This document shows positions 33,379-38,087 of a DNA stretch of 38,087 nucleotides, piece after piece. A program made the translations under genes and the position numbers. Position 1 is the stretch's first letter; every line of letters starts with the position of its first letter. Where the stretch lies: the NCBI GenBank assembly GCA_023228995.1, contig JALOAD010000032.1:1-38087 (forward strand), in the 5' to 3' direction. Source of the stretch: Candidatus Muiribacterium halophilum. Its GTDB lineage: Bacteria; Muiribacteriota; Muiribacteriia; Muiribacteriales; Muiribacteriaceae. A model generated the notes under the pieces. It searched no databases. It was not told where the DNA came from and saw nothing but the letters and a program-made list of their open reading frames with translations.

Positions 33379-34008
33379 TTGAAAGGCCTGGAAACAACTA
33401 TTATTCCAGAACCTTCATTGAGAAGATTACCTCTTTATCATCAAATTCTTGAATTGGAATTGGAAAATAATACTGAGTTTATTTCATGCTCAAAAATTGC
33501 TGAAATGCTTGATTTTACTCCTATTCAAGTTAGAAAAGACCTTTCATATATTAATTTAATTGGTATGCCTAAAAAAGGTTATAAGGTTATTGAATTAAAA
33601 GATGAAATTGAAAACTTTCTTGGTTGGAATAGAAATGATGAGGCTTTTTTAGTTGGTGCTGGGAATCTGGGTAAAGCTCTCCTTTCCTATGCTAAATTAA
33701 AAGATAAGGGTCTTACCATTACTGCTGCTTTTGATAAAAACAAAAATCTTGCTGGAGAAAACTTTTTTGGTGTTACAGTCTTTGATATTTCAAAGTTTCA
33801 GGAGCTTACTTATAGAATGAAAATACATATTGGAATAATTACTGTTCCGGCTCCTGAAGCCCAAAAAGTTGCTGATATTATGGTTAAATCTGGTATTCGT
33901 GGTATATGGAATTTTGCTCCTTCTAAATTAAATGTTCCTGAAAAAATTATTGTTCAGGATGTTAATCTTTCTTCTTATTTAGCTGTATTAAGTCAAAAAT
34001 TAAAATAA
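33379..34008 (+). CDS. rex: Redox-sensing repressor Rex, second paralog (hydrogenase operon)
   Basis: The 209-residue Rex has the winged helix ('EPSLRRLPLYHQILELEL', 'TPIQVRKDLSYI') and the NAD(H) Rossmann domain ('FLVGAGNLGKALLSY', 'GIRGIWNFAPSKL'). High NADH releases Rex from DNA in known systems. The start is TTG at 33379, set by GGGAGGT 4 nt upstream; there is no ATG alternative near it. The hydC gene follows after 16 nt. It uses T-ending codons far more than rex1, as the hyd genes do, so its codon use matches the operon and not its paralog. Confidence 0.95.
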   Translation: MKGLETTIIPEPSLRRLPLYHQILELELENNTEFISCSKIAEMLDFTPIQVRKDLSYINLIGMPKKGYKVIELKDEIENFLGWNRNDEAFLVGAGNLGKALLSYAKLKDKGLTITAAFDKNKNLAGENFFGVTVFDISKFQELTYRMKIHIGIITVPAPEAQKVADIMVKSGIRGIWNFAPSKLNVPEKIIVQDVNLSSYLAVLSQKLK

Positions 34009-34024
34009 AGGACCGGAGGTAGGT

Positions 34025-34534
34025 ATGACAAAAAAAGTATCAAAAAACATGAAGAAATTTGCACGGGTTTGTGAGATTTTAGAAAAATATAATTTCAATA
34101 GTGCAAAATTAATTCCTATTCTTTCCGAAACTCAGGATGAATATCGCTATCTTCCAGAAGAAGTTATGAATTTTATTGCAACTTCTCTTAATATTCCTCC
34201 TGCAAATGTTTATGGAGTTGCTACATTTTATTCGCATTTCGCCTTTAAACCTAAGGGAAAGTATATTATTAAGATTTGTGATGGAACTGCTTGTCATGTA
34301 AGAAGTTCCATTCCTATTCTAAAAGCTATTAGAAAACATCTTAATCTTTCTGATGGTCAAACTACAACTCATGATCTTATGTTTACAATTGAAACTGTTT
34401 CATGTCTTGGTGCATGCGGTCTTGCACCTGTGATAATGATTAATGAAGATGTTCACGGCATGATGGATCCTCAAAAAGCTGTTGCTCTTCTTGATGAAAT
34501 TTTAAATACTATTAAGGAGGCTGGAAATGAATAA
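34025..34534 (+). CDS. hydC: Hydrogenase subunit, NuoE-like [2Fe-2S] protein
   Basis: The 169-residue protein is a NuoE/HydC homolog with a thioredoxin-like [2Fe-2S] fold. The four cysteines appear in the usual two pairs: 'CDGTACH' and 'CLGAC'. The N-terminal helical part reads 'LIPILSETQDEYRYLPEEVMNFIA' and 'VYGVATFYSHF'. It is the small subunit of the trimeric bifurcating hydrogenase. GGAGG precedes the ATG. Its end overlaps the start of hydB by 8 nt. Confidence 0.95.
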   Translation: MTKKVSKNMKKFARVCEILEKYNFNSAKLIPILSETQDEYRYLPEEVMNFIATSLNIPPANVYGVATFYSHFAFKPKGKYIIKICDGTACHVRSSIPILKAIRKHLNLSDGQTTTHDLMFTIETVSCLGACGLAPVIMINEDVHGMMDPQKAVALLDEILNTIKEAGNE

Positions 34535-36425
34535 AGAAAAACTTAATAATATAAAAGGTACATATGAAGTTCTTAAAAAAGATTTAAAAAGAAGAATTGT
34601 TATTTGTGGTGGTACTGGTTGTGTTGCTAATGGAAGTCTTAAACTTTTAGATGCACTTGTGAAAAAAATCACAAAGGAAGGTATTAATTGCATTGCTGAA
34701 CTTAGACAGGAAGATCATAATACTGAAGATGCAACTTATGTATCAAAATCTGGTTGTCAGGGTTTTTGTCAAATGGGTCCGTTATTAACCATTTATCCTG
34801 ATAATATTTTATATGTTAGAGCTCATGCTGAAGATGCTGATGAAATTGTTGAAAAAACAATTATAAAGGGCGAAATAATCGATAGACTTGTTTTTACAGA
34901 TCCTAAAACAAAAGAAAAAGTTTCAAATGAAAAAGAAATAAATTTTTATAAAAGACAAAACAGAATAATTCTTAAAGAATGTGGATTTATAAATCCTGAA
35001 AACATTGAAGAGTATATTCATGAAAATGGTTATCAGGCTGCAATGAAAGCTTATGTAGATATGACTTCTAAAGATATAATCGATGAAATAAAAGCATCTG
35101 GTCTTAGAGGTAGAGGCGGTGGAGGTTTTTCTACTGGTCTTAAATGGGAATTAACAGAAAAAGAAGTGAATGAAAAAAAATATGTAATATGTAATGCTGA
35201 TGAAGGAGATCCTGGTGCTTTTATGAATCGTTCAGTAATGGAAGGAAATCCTCATTCTGTTATAGAAGGTATGATGATAGCTGCAAAAGCTATTGGTTCT
35301 GATGAAGGTTATATATATGTTAGAACAGAATACCCTCTTGCTGTTGAGAGAATGAAAAAAGCTGTAATCGATGCAAGGAAAATGGGAATTCTTGGCAAAA
35401 ATATATTTAATTCAGGTCTTGATTTTGATTTAAGTGTTATGGAAGGAGCTGGAGCTTTTGTTTGTGGTGAAGAAACTGCACTTATTGCTTCTATTGAAGG
35501 AAAAAGAGGTATGCCAAATCCTAAACCTCCATTTCCTGCTCAAAAAGGGTTATGGGAAAAACCTACTGTTATAAATAATGTTGAAACTTTCGCTTGGGTT
35601 CCTTATATTTTAAGAAATGGTGTGAATACTTTTAGAAAAATCGGTCTTGAAAAATCACCTGGTAATAAGACTTTTGCTCTATCCGGTCATGTTGCAAATA
35701 CTGGTCTTATAGAAGTTCCTTTTGGTACAACTTTAAGAGAAGTTGTTTTCAATATTGGTGGTGGAGTTACAGATGATAAAGGGAATCTTTCTGATTCAAA
35801 TTTCAAAGCTGTTCAGATTGGTGGACCTTCTGGTGGATGTCTTACTGAAAAACATCTTGATTTACCTCTTGATTATGAATCACTTAAAACAGTTGGTGCA
35901 ATGATTGGTTCTGGTGGAATAGTTTGTATGAATAAAGATACTTGTATGGTACAGATTGCTAGATTCTTTATGCAGTTTACTCAGAATGAATCTTGTGGTA
36001 AATGTATTCCATGTCGTGAAGGAACTAAGCAAATGCTTGCAATGCTTGATGATATAATTGAAGGTCGTGCTACTGAAGAAACTCTTATTAATCTTGAAAA
36101 ACTTGCAAAAGTAGTTCAAAAAGCTTCTTTATGTGGACTCGGAAAAACTGCTCCTAATCCTGTGCTTTCAACTCTTCAACATTTTAGAGATGAATATGAA
36201 GCTCATGTATATCAAAAAAAATGTCCAGCTGGAAAATGTGAAGCTCTAATGACTTATGAAATTGATCCTGAAAAATGCAAGGGATGCAGTCTTTGTGCTA
36301 AAAAATGTCCTGTGGGTGCAATTACAGGGGAAATAAAAAAAACTTTTGTTATAGATAGTGATAAATGTATAAAATGCGGTGTTTGTAAAGAAGTATGTAA
36401 ATTTAATGCAGTAAAGGGGGCTTAA
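34527..36425 (+). CDS. hydB: Hydrogenase subunit, NuoF-like FMN/NADH protein
   Basis: The 632-residue subunit has an N-terminal [2Fe-2S] thioredoxin-like domain (about 20-110; 'CGGTGC', 'CQGFC'). The NuoF core shows 'GLRGRGGGGFSTGLKW' (NADH/FMN loop), 'CNADEGDPGAF' and 'GAFVCGEETALIASIEG'. 'CGKCIPCREG' carries a [4Fe-4S] cluster. Two further [4Fe-4S] motifs close the protein ('CKGCSLCAKKCP', 'CIKCGVCKEVC'). This is the HydB layout of bifurcating hydrogenases, where NADH and ferredoxin electrons are combined to make H2. AAGGAGG sits inside the end of hydC; hydA follows directly. Confidence 0.96.
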   Translation: MNKEKLNNIKGTYEVLKKDLKRRIVICGGTGCVANGSLKLLDALVKKITKEGINCIAELRQEDHNTEDATYVSKSGCQGFCQMGPLLTIYPDNILYVRAHAEDADEIVEKTIIKGEIIDRLVFTDPKTKEKVSNEKEINFYKRQNRIILKECGFINPENIEEYIHENGYQAAMKAYVDMTSKDIIDEIKASGLRGRGGGGFSTGLKWELTEKEVNEKKYVICNADEGDPGAFMNRSVMEGNPHSVIEGMMIAAKAIGSDEGYIYVRTEYPLAVERMKKAVIDARKMGILGKNIFNSGLDFDLSVMEGAGAFVCGEETALIASIEGKRGMPNPKPPFPAQKGLWEKPTVINNVETFAWVPYILRNGVNTFRKIGLEKSPGNKTFALSGHVANTGLIEVPFGTTLREVVFNIGGGVTDDKGNLSDSNFKAVQIGGPSGGCLTEKHLDLPLDYESLKTVGAMIGSGGIVCMNKDTCMVQIARFFMQFTQNESCGKCIPCREGTKQMLAMLDDIIEGRATEETLINLEKLAKVVQKASLCGLGKTAPNPVLSTLQHFRDEYEAHVYQKKCPAGKCEALMTYEIDPEKCKGCSLCAKKCPVGAITGEIKKTFVIDSDKCIKCGVCKEVCKFNAVKGA

Positions 36426-36426
36426 T

Positions 36427-38087
36427 ATGAATAATCTTAAAAAAATAACTATTGATAATAAAGAATGTAGTTTTAGTGACGAAAGAAATCTTCTTGAAGT
36501 AATCAGAAAAGCTGGTATTGAACTGCCAACTTTCTGTTATCATTCTGATTTATCTGTGTATGGAGCTTGCAGATTATGTATGGTTGATATAAAAGGAAGA
36601 GGATTACAAACTTCATGTTCTACAAAACCTGAAGAAAATATGTTTGTAAAAACAAATACGGAAGAAATAAGAGAAATAAGAAAAACTATAGTTGAACTTC
36701 TTCTTGCAAACCATGATTATTCATGTCCTACATGTTCAAAATCAGATGATTGTCAACTTCAAGCTCTTGCAAGAAAAGTTGGTATAAAAGAATTAAAATT
36801 TAAATCCACACTTGAGGTTAAACCTGTCGATTATTCTTCTCCATCAATAATCAGAGATCCTAATAGATGTGTTTTATGCGGAGATTGTGTTAGAATGTGT
36901 TCAGAAATTCAGAGTGTTGGTGCTATAGATTTCGCTCATAGAGGTTCACAGTCAGCTGTTCTTCCTTCTTTTGGAAAAGATCTAGCAAAAGTTGAATGTA
37001 TAAACTGCGGACAATGTGTAAAAGTTTGTCCTGTCGGTGCTCTTACAATTCACCCTCAAATTAATGAAGCATGGAAAGCAATTCATGATGAAGAAAAAGT
37101 TACTATAGTTCAGATTGCTCCAGCAGTTCGTGTAGCTTTAGGAGAAAAATTCGGACTTGAACCAGGAACTTCTACAACTGGTCAGATTGTTGCTGCACTT
37201 AAACTAATGGGAGTTGATAAAGTATTTGATACTTCTTTTACTGCTGATTTAACAATACTTGAAGAAACTAATGAATTTATAAACAGAGTTTCAACTGGTA
37301 AACTTCCATTATTTACTTCATGTTGCCCTGCTTGGGTAAAATTTGCAGAACAATATTATCCTGAATATCTCGAGAATATTTCAACTTGTAAATCACCTCA
37401 ACAAATGTTTGGTTCAGTTGCAAAAAATATTCTTGCAAAAGATCTTAATATTGATCCAAAAAATATGACTGTAATATCAATAATGCCTTGTACTGCTAAA
37501 AAGTTTGAAGCAGAAAGGCCTGAATTCACTCAAAATAGTATAGCAGAAGTTGATATTGTTCTTACAACTCAGGAACTTGCTCATATGATTGAAGAGCATG
37601 GTTTAAATTTTAAAAAACTTTCACCAGAATCGCTTGATTTACCATTAGGATTTAAAACTGGTGGTGGAATTATATTTGGAAACTCTGGAGGAGTTTCAGA
37701 AGCTGTTTTAAGATATGCTCAGGAAAAACTTACAGGTAAAAAAACTGATATTTATGAATTCAAATCGGTAAGAGATAATTCAGGTATAAAAGAAGCAGAT
37801 TTCACATTTGGTGATTTAAAGCTAAAAATCGCTATAGTTCACGGTCTTGCAAATGCAAGAAAAGTCATAGCTGATATGAAATCTGGCAAATCTGAATATC
37901 ATTTTATCGAAGTAATGGCTTGTCCTGGAGGGTGTATTGGCGGAGCTGGTCAACCTGTTTCTAAAGATATTGATACAAACGAAAAAAGAACTAAAGGACT
38001 TTATGATACAGACAAAACTCTACAACTGCATAAATCTCAGGATAATCCTTATATTCAGGAACTTTATGAAAAACATCTTGAAGAACC
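36427..38087 (+). CDS. hydA: [FeFe]-hydrogenase catalytic subunit, partial
   Basis: The frame is open to the window edge (553 codons; C-terminus missing). It starts with a [2Fe-2S] domain ('CYHSDLSVYGACRLC' and a following Cys) and a His/Cys-type [4Fe-4S] segment ('CPTCSKSDDCQLQ'). Two [4Fe-4S] motifs come next ('CVLCGDCVRMC', 'CINCGQCVKVCP'). The H-cluster domain has all three signatures: 'TSCCPAW' (Cys299, Cys300), 'MPCTAKKFE' (Cys355) and 'ACPGGCIGGAGQP' (Cys499, Cys503). All H-cluster cysteines are present. A GGGGG-rich SD overlaps the end of hydB. Longer HydA proteins have a further C-terminal iron-sulfur domain that would lie outside the window. Confidence 0.97.
   Translation, partial: MNNLKKITIDNKECSFSDERNLLEVIRKAGIELPTFCYHSDLSVYGACRLCMVDIKGRGLQTSCSTKPEENMFVKTNTEEIREIRKTIVELLLANHDYSCPTCSKSDDCQLQALARKVGIKELKFKSTLEVKPVDYSSPSIIRDPNRCVLCGDCVRMCSEIQSVGAIDFAHRGSQSAVLPSFGKDLAKVECINCGQCVKVCPVGALTIHPQINEAWKAIHDEEKVTIVQIAPAVRVALGEKFGLEPGTSTTGQIVAALKLMGVDKVFDTSFTADLTILEETNEFINRVSTGKLPLFTSCCPAWVKFAEQYYPEYLENISTCKSPQQMFGSVAKNILAKDLNIDPKNMTVISIMPCTAKKFEAERPEFTQNSIAEVDIVLTTQELAHMIEEHGLNFKKLSPESLDLPLGFKTGGGIIFGNSGGVSEAVLRYAQEKLTGKKTDIYEFKSVRDNSGIKEADFTFGDLKLKIAIVHGLANARKVIADMKSGKSEYHFIEVMACPGGCIGGAGQPVSKDIDTNEKRTKGLYDTDKTLQLHKSQDNPYIQELYEKHLEE

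Overview
The window is an AT-rich bacterial chromosome segment, visibly well under one-third G+C. It uses the standard bacterial code, clear Shine-Dalgarno (SD) sites, some TTG starts, and promoters close to TTGACA-17-TATAAT. An electron-bifurcating-type [FeFe] hydrogenase operon led by the NADH sensor Rex, plus a 2[4Fe-4S] ferredoxin, points to an anaerobic fermenter. Many lipoproteins and TPR proteins are present. I cannot assign a phylum from the sequence alone. There is no phage, plasmid, CRISPR or transposase gene; the region reads as a housekeeping chromosome with dispersed short repeats.

Layout. 1-7540: a hairpin and repeat-rich leader, a membrane/GNAT-like protein, a small TPR-like exported protein, a candidate antisense-strand sRNA, a thioredoxin-fold/TPR pair, a GNAT-deacetylase fusion, a flavin reductase, tRNA-Val and an RmlD-like reductase. 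7540-16300: a second candidate sRNA, pheA, an exported endonuclease I, arsC, an Ig-like/Na-Pi/PhoU fusion, DUF3147, an MFS transporter, ferredoxin, a ChaN-like protein, tRNA-Asp and tRNA-Glu. 16300-29340: radC, a cobalamin riboswitch with a BtuF-like binding protein, an SGNH hydrolase interrupted by TPRs, a PAS histidine kinase, a membrane phosphoesterase, an M20 peptidase, a lysozyme-like exported protein, NAD synthase and an unknown anchored protein. 29340-38087: an orphan peptide-binding lipoprotein, DUF952-rex1, lysE framed by three GGGGTCGGTCC palindromes, then rex2-hydC-hydB-hydA. hydA runs off the end.

The strongest unannotated signals are regulatory. Two intergenic stretches each hold a consensus promoter, a short RNA and an intrinsic terminator (1836-1965 minus; 7649-7712 plus). 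Both RNAs carry an unpaired CCCCUC about 14 nt before the terminator hairpin, which is an anti-SD sequence. The SD region of the peptide-binding lipoprotein gene (29422-29436) is complementary to the first RNA over 14 bp with a single bulge, and to the second over 8 bp. This suggests a small C-rich sRNA family that represses peptide uptake. Other notable items are an intergenic repeat family (core AATTGAACCCTCTGAT) with at least seven copies, a perfect operator-like inverted repeat just downstream of the rex2-hyd promoter, and an apparently leaderless lysE transcript.
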